Positions 36,122 through 46,193 of a stretch of DNA of 64,000 nucleotides are shown one piece after another. This DNA comes from Bipolaris cookei. Its lineage: Eukaryota; Ascomycota; Dothideomycetes; Pleosporales; Pleosporaceae. The notes under the pieces were generated by a model that saw only the letters and a program-made list of their open reading frames with translations, ran no database searches and had not been told where the DNA came from. Where the stretch lies: assembly GCA_002286855.1 (NCBI GenBank), contig NRSV01000068.1, forward strand, positions 1 to 64,000. Reading direction: 5' to 3'. A program made the position numbers and the translations under genes. Numbering within the stretch: position 1 is the stretch's first letter; each line of letters starts with the position of its first letter.

Positions 36122-36592
36122 TCAAGTCTGCTGTTGGCACTCGCAGATGTTGTTTACCCAGGTTACCCGACGTTATAGTAAGATAATCTCAGATAAAGTC
36201 CATGCGTAGTTTTTGGATTAATAGAGCGATTCTTAGAAGAGGTTTTAACAAGAAGACCGTCAATTGCGGTGAGAAGGTTACACAACGGCAGCGCAAAGTG
36301 GTAGTCAAGCTAACGAACAACATACGCTGGATGCCGACTGCGTGCTCTTTACTATGTTAAGCAGGTTTAGCGTGCTATCTAGATGCGGTTTGCTGCAGAG
36401 GAGCTAGTGTTCTAGTTGACTAGTTAGCACTGTGATTTACAAGTAGTTATGCTAGCCTAAATGCAGCGCCAAGCATTATGCCTTTCTCGAACCATCTATA
36501 GACAAAGGGCTATTTTTAGAACAAGAACGTGAGGGCGCAATGCCGCCAGAAGCTGCTCATCGCGTCTCCCGCTGCTATCACGGTCACAGAAG
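36122..36592. other. Left flank of the first DDE transposon
   Basis: Probably includes the 5' non-coding part and left end of the element whose transposase starts at 36593. I could not find a terminal inverted repeat that pairs with the sequence after 38353. Confidence 0.35.
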
Positions 36593-38353
36593 ATGGATCC
36601 AGCCAGCAAGGCACTTGTAGAGCTTCCCCCAAATGACAACAGAACATGGGCTGCCCGAGCCGATTCTAGCGGAGTCGCCCTCACCACGCTGTACAATCGA
36701 TACAGGGGGCGGCCCGCAAAAGAAGAGGTGGCCTAACGCCAGCTGTACCTCAGTGTAGAAGAGGAGAAAGTCCTTGTCGCGTTCCTGTTGCTAATGTGTA
36801 GTTTCGGACAACCAGTCCGCATCAAATATATACCAACGCTAGCCTTCAGTATAGCCTGACGCCGATCTCCTGCGATTAGACCGAGTAAGCCGCTCGTTAA
36901 GAACTGGGCTCAAGCCTTCGGGAAACGCCATCCTGAACTGAAAGCGAAAAGATTCAGGTCCATAGACTGGAGACGCCATGAGATACATATATATGACAAG
37001 GTCACGGAATAGTTTGAAGTAATAGGCAAGGTGATACAGGATCCAGCCATACTGCCGGAGAATGTATACAACATGGATGAGACAGGAGTCATGCTAAGCA
37101 TGCTAGGCTCTGTCAAGGTCCTTGTAGGCAGAGACGATGTACGAGGGTATAGAGGCACCGGCGTTAAGCGAACAATGGTTACCGCCATAGAGTGCATCAG
37201 TGCTGATGGTAGGTCATTGCACCCTCTCATCATCTGGCCAGCTGCGACCCACCGAAGCAACTGGACCACCCATCCGACCCCTGGCTGGCACTACGTATTC
37301 TCCGAGAGCGGGTACAATGACTCTAAGATTAGCTTAGAGTGGCTCACGCGTGTGTTCGATCCCCAGACCAGAAGAATCGCCAACGGCAAACCACGAGTAC
37401 TAATATCTGATGGCTTTGGCGGCCACGAAACGCTTGAGATCCTGGAGTTTTGCTTCGCCAACAACATCATCCTCTGCCGGCTGCCCTCCCACACATCTCA
37501 CAAGCTCCAGCCATGTGACGTTCCTGTTTTTGCACCCCTAAAGACAGCCTACCGCGATCAAGTCGAACGGCTGAATCGAGGTGGTGTAGACACTATCGGC
37601 AAGGAGCACTTTACGTACCTCTACAAGCCAGCCAGAGATAGAGCCATAACGAGAAGGAACATTCTAGCCGGATGTGCTGCTGCTGGCTTGTTTCCTTTCA
37701 ATCCAGAGAGGGTGCTTCGTGACATGCCGAAGCCGCCGACAGAGCATAACAATACCTGTGCTGGTGTAGCAGCAACGTCCCCCGTAACGGACGAGGTTTT
37801 GCAAACACCTGTGACCCCTGTGACGGTAGAAGGCCTAATATGGCTGACTAACCTGATTAAACAGGATACTTGTGCGGCTGCATCTGACGAGGCTACCAGA
37901 CAACGCCTGCAGAGGCGTGTGCAAAAGCTCGCAAGCGCTGCCAAGATATCTTTTGCCAAACAAAGCCTCCTACAGGACCACAACCGGTTATTGTATAACA
38001 TCAACAATGAATCGAAGGTGCGACGATCGACAAGGTCGTTGGTTATAGGCAAGGCAAAGGTAATGAAGTGGGAGGACCTGGATAAAGCTTGTGTAGCACG
38101 CGCAGCGAGTGCTAAGGCTGCTGCGGAGAAAGGCAAGGGCAAACGTGGTCGTAAGCGCAAGGTGTCGGCACGAGAAGCAGATAGCGACACCGAGGGCAAA
38201 ATCGAGAGCGAAGCCGATGCGCAAGAGGGTAGCTTGTCGGTGCCTACATCAACGGTCAGAAAGAAGGCGAAGAGGAGCCGTGTCCAGCAGTCACAGCGGG
38301 AGCCGGAGCCTGAATCGGAGCCCTGCAAGGCACCAGTGGCGCCCGTGTATTAG
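36593..38353 (+). pseudogene. Fot/pogo-type DDE transposase with three in-frame stops
   Basis: One frame of 587 codons begins at ATG 36593 (MDPASKALVELPPNDNRTWA). It is broken by TAA at 36734, TGA at 36857 and TAG at 37010, with no frameshift. Each stop is one C-to-T step from CAA, CGA or CAG. The N-terminus has a helix-turn-helix (SSGVALTTLYNRYRG). The catalytic triad is kept: YNMDETG, LISDGFGGH and PCDVPVF. The C-terminal third is basic and Ala/Lys/Arg-rich with a likely nuclear signal (KGKRGRKRKV). All three stops fall in the first 140 codons. A decayed relative of its N-terminus lies at about 52715. Confidence 0.85.
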
Positions 38354-38570
38354 GAAAGCAATACAGTAGTTATCAATTGTTTGCGTGATCTTCGTAACCT
38401 GCTTGACAGTTATCTTGTCGCAACACGGTTTGCAGTGGGATGACGATATTCTGATGACTGGGTCAGTCAGCACGCTGATGGTCGTTACCGAATAACAGGT
38501 GTAACTTGTTAAGTAAATTAACTAACTATAGTTAACTACTAGTTAGTAAGTTTACAATAGTAGTTGATTA

Positions 38571-38619
38571 GCTAGCCCCACCACCTCGTGCACGCTACCA
38601 CCTCGTGCACGCGCGGCCT
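38571..38619 (+). repeat. Left terminal inverted repeat, second element
   Basis: 49 bp, from GCTAGCCCC to GCGCGGCCT. It contains two tandem copies of ACCACCTCGTGCACGC separated by TA. Each copy carries the palindrome GTGCAC. It is identical to the reverse complement of 40635-40683. Confidence 0.92.
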
Positions 38620-38659
38620 AGCAACTACCCCTACCTCAACACCTCATATCTCCACCACC

Positions 38660-40531
38660 ATGAGTAATATCGAGGCTGCACTTGCAGCTATTGATGCCTT
38701 AGGACCTGAAGAGTCTTTTACGTATACTGAGATTTCAAAAAGATATGGTGTTACTCGAACTACGCTCGCCCGAAGACACCAAGGTCGCTGCACGTCGCCT
38801 TCGACAGGCTATCAAAAGCAGCAGCTCCTCCACCCACAACAGGAGCAGGCCCTAATCTCCTATATAAATCGATTGACAGACAGAGGCCTACCACCTACTC
38901 AGTCCATGATACGCAATTTTGCCTCACAGATCGCCAAGACAGAGGTTGGAATACACTGGGTTAGTCGCTTTGTTAAGCGCTATCCTGATCAACTTGTCTC
39001 GAAGTGGGCAACAGGCCTTGATAACTGTCGCCACAAAGCAGATTCGAGGAGTAAGTATAGTCTCTACTTCAGCCTCCTACGCGATAAAATCAATCAATAT
39101 CACGTCGAGGCGCGTCACATTTACAATATGGATGAGAAGGGCTTTATGCTAGGTATAGTTAGTCGATCGAGGAGGATCTTTAGTAAGGCCTCATATCAAG
39201 GCATAAAAGGGAGGAGTACTATCCAGGATGGATCACGCGCGTGGATAACGCTGCTAGCCTGTATCTGCGCTGATGGATCTTACCTCGAGCCTGCCTTGAT
39301 CTACCAGTCAGCCTCAGGGTCTATACAGGACACCTGGCTGCAGGCCCTTGATCCAGATACACATTAGATCCGAGTGTCCTCATCACCTTCTAGCTGGACG
39401 AACAACGAGATAGGCCTCGCGTGGCTGCAGCAGGTGTTTGATCGTAGTACAAAGGCAAAGGCACGCTCCTCCTACCGATTACTTATCCTTAACGGCCATA
39501 GATCTCACCTTACAATGGATTTTATTAATTATTATGATCAGAATAAGATCCTCCTCGCAGTCTATCCTCCTTATTCAACCCACACGCTGCAGCCTCTTAA
39601 CGTTAGCATGTTCAAGCCTCTCTCAACAGCGTACTCGAACGAGGTTTCTGTCTTTATAGATAGGAGTCAAGGTCTCACCTTAATGAGTAAGAGGGACTTC
39701 TTCCCCCTCTTCCACCAAGCCTGGAAGGCCTCCTTCAAGGAAACAACGATCCTAAACGCCTTCAAGGCTACAGGGATCTCGCCTCTTGACCTAGAAGTTA
39801 TCCTTCGGCGCTTTACTATACCTGATTCTGCGACTAACAGTGACTTCTCAGCTCTTAGTGCCTCTGATTGGAGGAAGATAGAGCGCCTGCTGCGTCAGGT
39901 AGTCGCTGATCAGGGCGATAGGCAGGTCAAAAGGCTCAGCTAGGTCCTTCACTCAAGTTTAGTTCAAAATAGTCTCCTTAAGGAGGAGGTAAGGAGACTA
40001 AGAGAGGCCTTGGTTAATGAGAGGACGCGCAGGAAACGGGGTAAGCCTCTACCCCTGTAGGATGCCGAGGATTATCACGGTGGAGCTGTATTCTGGTCTC
40101 TAAGGAAGGTGAAGGAGGCGCGCGATCGCCTGCGACTCCAGGAGGAGGAGCAGGAGTAGGTGCAGCTCCAAAAAGCTGATACGAAGAGGCAACGCGAGGA
40201 GAAAAAGCAGGCGAGGGCAAGAGAGAAGGAGCAGAGACGTTAGGCGAGGCTTGCAGTGAGCCTAATGAGGCAGAAGGAGAAGGAGAAGAAGGCTATTGAA
40301 AAGGCCTCCAGGATTGCGGCTCGCAAGGCTGCAAAACGACTTCAAAAAGCTATCAAAACCTCCCAAAGGAGTAAGAGGAGCAACCTTAAGAATTCTACAA
40401 AGGCTACTCGAAAAAAGAGGCCTATTGCGAGGCCTCAAGGTAGTGAGGAGCCTCAGGGAGGTGCTGCAGGCTCACCACCTCCAACCTCGCGTCGCGGCCG
40501 CGCGATTAGAACTCCATCTCGATTTCTATAG
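38660..40531 (+). pseudogene. DDE transposase with five TAG stops and two lost catalytic Asp
   Basis: A single frame from ATG 38660 (MSNIEAALAAIDALGPEESF) to TAG 40529-40531 is interrupted by TAG at 39365, 39941, about 40058, about 40157 and about 40241, with no frameshift. It carries an N-terminal helix-turn-helix (SKRYGVTRTTLARRH) and a Tc5-type DNA-binding region (GLPPTQSMIRNFA). The first catalytic Asp is kept (YNMDEKG). The second is Asn (LILNGHRSH, against LLLDGHGSH in the neighbour) and the third is Asn (LQPLNVSMF against LQPLDVAVF). All these changes fit C-to-T or G-to-A. The C-terminus is Lys/Arg-rich. It is homologous to the intact transposase to its right but clearly diverged. Confidence 0.88.
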
Positions 40532-40634
40532 CTATTTGTATATATCAAGGCCTAATAACCTCACCTCTAAGATATATCGCGATAATAACCTTTTGGTGTG
40601 GCTCTATAGCCTTATTTTTGAGGTAGTTTTGGTG

Positions 40635-40683
40635 AGGCCGCGCGTGCACGAGGTGGTAGCGTGCACGAGGTGGTGGGGCTAGC
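40635..40683 (-). repeat. Right terminal inverted repeat, second element
   Basis: Exact 49-bp reverse complement of the left repeat, ending GGGGCTAGC next to the shared TA. Confidence 0.92.
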
Positions 40684-40685
40684 TA

Positions 40686-40732
40686 GTGTAGGTGGTCGGT
40701 GCGTGCAACAGATCACCCAATGCAACACCAAC
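40686..40732 (+). repeat. Left terminal inverted repeat, third element
   Basis: GTGTAGGTGGTCGGTGCGTG followed by CAACAG, then an inner TGCAACACCAAC. GTGCAAC/TGCAAC occurs twice, a likely transposase binding word. Confidence 0.85.
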
Positions 40733-40785
40733 ACCATTGCCAAGATTTCAACCCACCAGTTTCAACGCGTGATATCTCCACCACT

Positions 40786-42672
40786 ATGACAGCTCTATCA
40801 AAAGCAATTGCAGCAATTGACTCGCAAGGTCCAGAAGGTCAACTTTCATATCGCGCAGCTGCGAAAAAGTTTGGTGTTGAGGTGTCAACTTTGACGCGCC
40901 GGCACCACCGCCAAACTAGGTCCCATGAAGCTGCTGCACAGAAACGCATGTTACTCACCCCCCCACAGGAGCAGCAGCTTGTAAAGTATATACAGAGACT
41001 ATCAGCCCGTGCGCTACCACCCTCAAGAGCCATGATCAAGAAATATGTCGCCGCACTTGGGCCATGGGAGCCATCAGATACCTGGGTTACACGTTTCTTG
41101 CGAAGGCACCGCGATGCTATCACCAACAAAACCTCCACCGGTATTGATCAGGATCGCTGTAAAGCTGATAATATACAAGATTACCGTAACTACTTCCATC
41201 TCCTTCACGATAAGCTCGATCAGTACAGCGTTGAGCCACATAATATCTATAATATGGATGAGAAGGGCTTCCTCCTTGGGGTAACGTCACGCTCTAAAAG
41301 AGTCTTTTCAAAGGCTCTTTGGGACCAGAAGAAGGTGTCAGCGGCTCTCCAAGATGGCAGCAGAGACTGGATAACAGTTATGGGTTGTGTCTGCGCTGAT
41401 GGAAGCTGGGTAGATCCTGTCGTCATCTATCAAGGCAAAGGCGGCCTTCGAGACAACTGGTTACGCGACCTAGAGGCTGGAAAACACCAGCTTTTCTGCT
41501 GTACAAGCCCTACAGGGTGGAGTAACAATGAGATTGGCTTAGCCTGGCTTGAACAAGTCTTTGATCGCAAGACAAAGGAGAAGGCGAAGCGGGACTGGAG
41601 GCTTTTACTGCTTGACGGCCACGGCAGCCACGTGACGCCTTCCTTCATCGATTACTGCGATGCCCATCGGATTCTACTCGCTGTACTGCCTCCGCACTCC
41701 TCTCACCGGCTTCAACCGCTCGACGTTGCGGTGTTTGGGCCTCTAGCAACTGCGTACGGCCAAGAACTAGACGAGTTCCTCCACCGCAGCCAAGCTTTGC
41801 TAGATCTGCAGAAAAGTGACTTTATACGCTTATTTTGGGCTGCGTATACATCTGCGTTCACATCTAATAATATACTAAGCAGTTTTGCAGCTACAGGAGT
41901 TCATCCGCGCAACGCCGAAGCCGTCCTCAAACGTCTCGTCAGCTCCTCCCCACAACCCAATACAGATACAGAAGTTGGAGACCATGGTGATGGAGATACA
42001 TATAGACACCTCGCCAACTTGGTTGACGCTGCAGTGCCGGATACATCTACAGTTGCAGTAAAACGGGTGAAGGAGGCTTTCCATTCACTCCAGGTCACCA
42101 ACGAGCTCCTACACGTTCAAATGGAGAAACTACAGCATGAAACTACCACCAAAAAACACCCACAAAAGCATAATAAAGTTTTGGATTTGCAACAACACCA
42201 AGAATACCAGAGCCTAGCAGTTGTATGGAGCCCTCGGGCAGTCAGAGAGGCTAGACAGCGTGAGGCTATACAACAACAAGAAGAGGAGGCAGCAAAACTC
42301 CAAAAAGAGCAGGATAGAGAGGCACGAGCTGCTGCTGCAGCATGCAGAAAGCAGCTTCAAGAACAAGCAAAGATAGAGCGTGAGGTGGCTAAGATAGCGA
42401 GGGCAAAGGAGCGTGAGGCACGTGCCACGCAGCTAGCTGCTGCGAGGGCCCGTAAAGCTGAAGAACGCGCTGCTGCAACTACAAGAAAACTTCAGGATAT
42501 ACAAAATATACCTATCCGAAAAGCCTCATTATCTCACAAGTCAAAAGTTACTAGACGTCGTCGTGTTGCGGCTGCTCAAAGTGGTGATAGTGTTGCAGAG
42601 CCGCTCACTAAGCCTCCACCCAAAACCACCACGCGCGGCCGCAATATCAAGCTGCCGAAGAAATACGAATAG
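40786..42672 (+). CDS. Pogo/Fot-type DDE transposase, 628 residues, intact
   Basis: ATG 40786 is the likely start (MTALSKAIAAIDSQGPEGQL); an in-frame ATG at 40720 would add 22 residues. The N-terminus has a psq/CENP-B-type helix-turn-helix (SYRAAAKKFGVEVSTLTRRH) and a second DNA-binding helix bundle (RALPPSRAMIKKYVAALG). The DDE_1 catalytic core has D158 (YNMDEKG), D277 (LLLDGHGSH) and D313 (LQPLDVAVF), a DD35D spacing. The last 150 residues are a long Glu/Arg/Ala coiled coil ending in a basic region (KVTRRRRVAAA). There are no stops or frameshifts, in sharp contrast to the two elements upstream. This suggests recent arrival or escape from RIP. Confidence 0.93.
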   Translation: MTALSKAIAAIDSQGPEGQLSYRAAAKKFGVEVSTLTRRHHRQTRSHEAAAQKRMLLTPPQEQQLVKYIQRLSARALPPSRAMIKKYVAALGPWEPSDTWVTRFLRRHRDAITNKTSTGIDQDRCKADNIQDYRNYFHLLHDKLDQYSVEPHNIYNMDEKGFLLGVTSRSKRVFSKALWDQKKVSAALQDGSRDWITVMGCVCADGSWVDPVVIYQGKGGLRDNWLRDLEAGKHQLFCCTSPTGWSNNEIGLAWLEQVFDRKTKEKAKRDWRLLLLDGHGSHVTPSFIDYCDAHRILLAVLPPHSSHRLQPLDVAVFGPLATAYGQELDEFLHRSQALLDLQKSDFIRLFWAAYTSAFTSNNILSSFAATGVHPRNAEAVLKRLVSSSPQPNTDTEVGDHGDGDTYRHLANLVDAAVPDTSTVAVKRVKEAFHSLQVTNELLHVQMEKLQHETTTKKHPQKHNKVLDLQQHQEYQSLAVVWSPRAVREARQREAIQQQEEEAAKLQKEQDREARAAAAACRKQLQEQAKIEREVAKIARAKEREARATQLAAARARKAEERAAATTRKLQDIQNIPIRKASLSHKSKVTRRRRVAAAQSGDSVAEPLTKPPPKTTTRGRNIKLPKKYE

Positions 42673-42777
42673 ATAGATATATAATATATCACTTACAGAC
42701 TACTCCACCAGAAAATCTAGTAATATTAGCTTTTGTATGGGGCTGTACAGCCTCATTTGTGTGGGCGCCCATATCAG

Positions 42778-42825
42778 AGTTGGTGTTGCACGCAGAGACC
42801 TGTTGCACGCACTGACCACCTACAC
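42778..42825 (-). repeat. Right terminal inverted repeat, third element
   Basis: Read on the minus strand it begins GTGTAGGTGGTCAGTGCGTG and repeats GCGTGCAAC twice. It differs from the left end at a few positions, mainly in the spacer between the two GCAAC words. Confidence 0.85.
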
Positions 42826-42827
42826 TA

Positions 42828-45800
42828 TGTCAGGGATGAGAAATCATCTTTGATCTTCCAGAAGTGGTGCTAGCGTTAAACCGAAGTACCGGCTAGGATG
42901 GCAAACTTTCAAAGTCTTGTGCGCCACAGCGACTATAGAGCTAAATACGACTCTATCGCTTGAAATCTATATTAGTAAAGTTAGTCAAACACCTCTTATC
43001 GGTTTTAGAGCTGCGGCAGCCTTGCAGTGTTGCTTGATCGGAGGCGCGCTGTTCGAGCGTCAGATGAGGCACTCTACGCTTCAAGCGTATTGGCGACCGC
43101 GCCACCGTAATTTATTACTGAGAAATACATGCAAGTGCTTGCAAGAACCCTAGGTAGATCACCTACGAAGGCCATGGATACATTTTGTGTGCGCGAGGAG
43201 TGATATCCTTTCGAAGTCGAGGTACCTCGCTTATTTTCCGGTGCGAAGGGTTTTCCGGACCTTAGGGATGGATGTTACTCAAGTCTTTACATAACATGCT
43301 ATACATAAACTGCCCGCTGACAAGCACTAGTTATTATGATAACTACATTATTAGTGAAATTCAATGTAAGCAAATGAATACAGAAAGCTGCTTTGAGGTA
43401 TATCCATGTTGACGAGACGAAGATTTCTTATATACCTGCATGCCGCCCAGCAACAGTGTGTCTAGGACCGTGCCACAATCCTCAACTAGGTCGGCTTGAC
43501 TGGGTAATTAGTTACGCATGGTATTTTAGAGTCTCCAACAGCATTTTGTACGTTCCACACCAAGTTTTCTCAAGGTTTCTTTAGCAATACCACAAGATGA
43601 ATATCGCTCCCGAAACACCTAAATGCATTCGTTATTCACAGATAGAACGCAAGTACTACTTTTGGAATTCCAAGTGCCCCGATCACATTCAGTTCTTAGA
43701 GTGGAACTCAAAACATATTAATCAAGTTCAGAGGTAGAACTTCCTGTCAACTTTCCTACACATGCGCATGTAACTGACCACGTATATGCGTAGTACTATT
43801 TCCGACCCCGAGATACAAGACATCATTGAGAAAGCCAGAGAAATGATACAGTGGCTTGCTCCGGAGTCTCAACCTAAGCTATCAAGCCAGCCGCCTACTT
43901 CACGCCAGCAAGCGATTCTGCCTGAGTCAAATGCATCTTTGTCCTCAGTAAGATTGGTAACCGTGAAGCAAGAGCATGCGCACAGGCCACCTACTACCTA
44001 CCCACCAACGCCAAGATTCTCTCATAGTATGCCGCCCTGGGAACACCTTACCTGTAAAGATTTTGAGCAAACCCCGGAAAGATTTCGCTGTGATCTACAT
44101 GCATTACTCAATTAGGTTCCTTAACTACATAGGATAATTATTATGTTAACATATCACGTCTTACAAACTAGTTATAGGATTCGTTCACGAAATGTTTATG
44201 ATTTGCTCACGGCTTAATTATCTCACTGATTAGACACTACACATAACTAACGGCACTTAAGCTCCTCCATGATGACATTGTGCGTGGCTCTGGCGCAGCG
44301 TCTGGCGAATAAAATAACGGCTTGAAGCGCCACGCCATAGTTTCCACATCCGCCATGCTCCAGTCACGTGTCGACATCGTATTATGAGCCTTTTATTTGC
44401 TGGCGTAACAAAGACCACGGTGAATAACTGAGTTAGTGAGTGTAATTAACATTAGATAAAGCCTAAAATTACTGTCGAGCTCGTGCCATGGTCTCACTTA
44501 ATACAGCTTTGCCAGCAAATGTGCGATGTAATTATGTGATGGATAATAGTGCAGCCAATACAGCTATTAGAAGCCTCGTTCACTATATTTTTGAAGGACT
44601 TGTCTCGTCTGCTGTTTAGCTTTATGCATATCAGACGTTAGAATTTGTGTAACTAGAAGTTTTCAGTTGTTAAAACTAGTTGCGGAAAGAATCGTATATA
44701 TTAACTAGGTGGGGTGTAATAACAATTACGAAATGGAAACGTTATGTCTTAGATAACTAGACTCATAATAGTTTGATAGAGTGTATCTAACTATACGCTC
44801 AGGACTTAAATGTAAAGCTTTATATGTAGACATGGATCGGATTACATATTGTCGCGGCAGAGCCTGTATTCATGACTGAAACCTGAGTTGGAATAGGGAA
44901 TAACTAGTGAAGTTGAAGGAGCTGGAAACAAGCGAGCCATCTCTACCGGGCCGATACTGAACTGGTATGAGATGACGGAGCCGGAGTATTGTGTACCCGA
45001 GACTGTAGATAAAAGCTGAGCTCAAGTAAACTTTGAGCTCGACAGACAATCTGATCTTTTGTCCACTGAAGTACCTTCATTTAAGCTTAACTTCTCCTCC
45101 ACATATTGTGTTTGATCAGCTAATGGGCAGTGGAAAAAAGGCAAAGAGCTCGAACGTGAGGGACAATGTTTTCCACGGCTCACTTCAGCGTTATCTCTAA
45201 TTGTGGCAATAATCCCTCCAGCTCACTGTACGCAAATCAAACTTCTGTAATAGAAATCACTTGTCCACAAGGCTCTTGCCATGGCTGTGGCCAAGGACCT
45301 TCTTCCCTGAACAAGGCAGCCTTGGCTAAACGTGTTGCATCTCTACAAGATGAACTGCATCGTTAGTTGTGAATGTTTAGTCGTTCTCTATGCGGAAGCC
45401 TTGCATATCTACAGTCAGAGAGTTAGTTATATAGCGAGGAAATTATAATACAAGTGTGTGGTGTGCGATGTTAATATACTTGGTCATTCACTTACTTATA
45501 CAGATAACTAATCGGATTCGCTAGCTCAATCCTCAGCTAGCACGATCGCGAAGCAGCATCTGTCGCTGATTTAGACATAATCCATAGTCGTTACCTAGTG
45601 TGGCAAAGACTAGATAGCAGCTATAAACTTACCCCTGATCAGCAAATCAGTATTCTATTACGATTTCATAATTGACGGGTGTCCCGCATCACCTATATAG
45701 CTGTCTAAAACCTTACCTAACGTGTACTAGTCCTTAGCAGGGGCGATACAATGTCTGACTATGGGTTATCAAGACTTATTCTTGTTAGGATTGGTCCCAC

Positions 45801-45912
45801 TAAGCTAGCATGAAACATGAAATCTATGGCTGATTAGAATTACTTAAAATAAGACCCTTTATTACGCAGAGCGCAACTTTACGTATCCGATTTTGATCCC
45901 GTCTCTAAAAAT
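42828..45912. other. Gene-poor stretch
   Basis: AT-rich apart from the edge of the transposon. One possible small gene lies at 43786-44115. A 66-codon frame at 45166-45366 (NCGNNP, CPQGSCHGCG) is too short to judge. No repeats with clear limits were found. Confidence 0.4.
43786..44115 (+). CDS. Possible small hypothetical protein, 109 residues
   Basis: ATG 43786 to TAG 44113-44115. The composition is protein-like: a helical start (DPEIQDIIEKAREMIQWLAP), then a Pro/Ser/Gln linker (TTYPPTPRFSHSMPP) and a charged end. No motif, signal peptide or neighbour evidence. It could be an exon of a larger decayed gene or a chance frame. Confidence 0.28.
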   Translation: MRSTISDPEIQDIIEKAREMIQWLAPESQPKLSSQPPTSRQQAILPESNASLSSVRLVTVKQEHAHRPPTTYPPTPRFSHSMPPWEHLTCKDFEQTPERFRCDLHALLN

Positions 45913-46193
45913 CTAAAAAGGCAAAATCTTTCTGTCTTGTTCGATTTCGGGATGTTCTAACAAAAATTCATCCATGCGCATCCTGGTCTCCAGTAGTGTG
46001 GGTCGCTGCTTAGGGCTCTACGTCAAACAATTGGCCGTCAGAATCTGCAGCTCTCTCGAGTGTCTCGCGAAAGTTGGAAACCCCTCGACTGAATCAAAAG
46101 GGTTGAAGGCACTTGCATGCGTCGAACCAACATCACCATTGGGGCCAGCGAAGTAGTCATAGCGGCGTTCGGCACCAGATACTAGACGACGGG
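45913..46193 (-). pseudogene. Protein-kinase C-terminal relic
   Basis: Minus-strand frame reads VSGAERRYDYFAGPNGDVG, then SVEGFPTFARHSRELQILTA, then NCLT, a TAG stop, SPKQRPTLLETRMRMDEFLL and a final stop at 45913. The ...L...CLT.SPKQRPTL pattern matches the last helices of a eukaryotic protein kinase (CL..DP..RPT). The internal TAG and an upstream TGA are each one C-to-T change from a sense codon. The rest of the kinase is not visible. Confidence 0.4.

Larger units (their letters stand above)
38571..40683 (+). mobile_element. Complete but inactivated pogo/Fot-type DDE transposon, 2113 bp
   Basis: Bounded by perfect 49-bp terminal inverted repeats (38571-38619 and 40635-40683) and flanked on both sides by TA (38569-38570 and 40684-40685), the expected target duplication. 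It holds one damaged transposase gene. Its right TA is also the left TA of the next element, so the two transposons touch. Confidence 0.9.
40686..42825 (+). mobile_element. Intact pogo/Fot-type DDE transposon, 2140 bp
   Basis: Imperfect terminal inverted repeats at 40686-40732 and 42778-42825 begin GTGTAGGTGGTC and match closely for 30 bp (two mismatches), with a looser inner part (TGCAACACCAAC). TA lies at both outer edges (40684-40685 and 42826-42827). The single transposase frame is open and all catalytic residues are present, so the copy looks potentially autonomous. Confidence 0.9.

Noticed and set aside
36122..38600. Terminal inverted repeats for the first DDE element
   Set aside because: Words such as TTTAGCGTGCT (about 36366) and AGCACGCTGATGG (about 38469) are only loosely complementary and too short to define ends.
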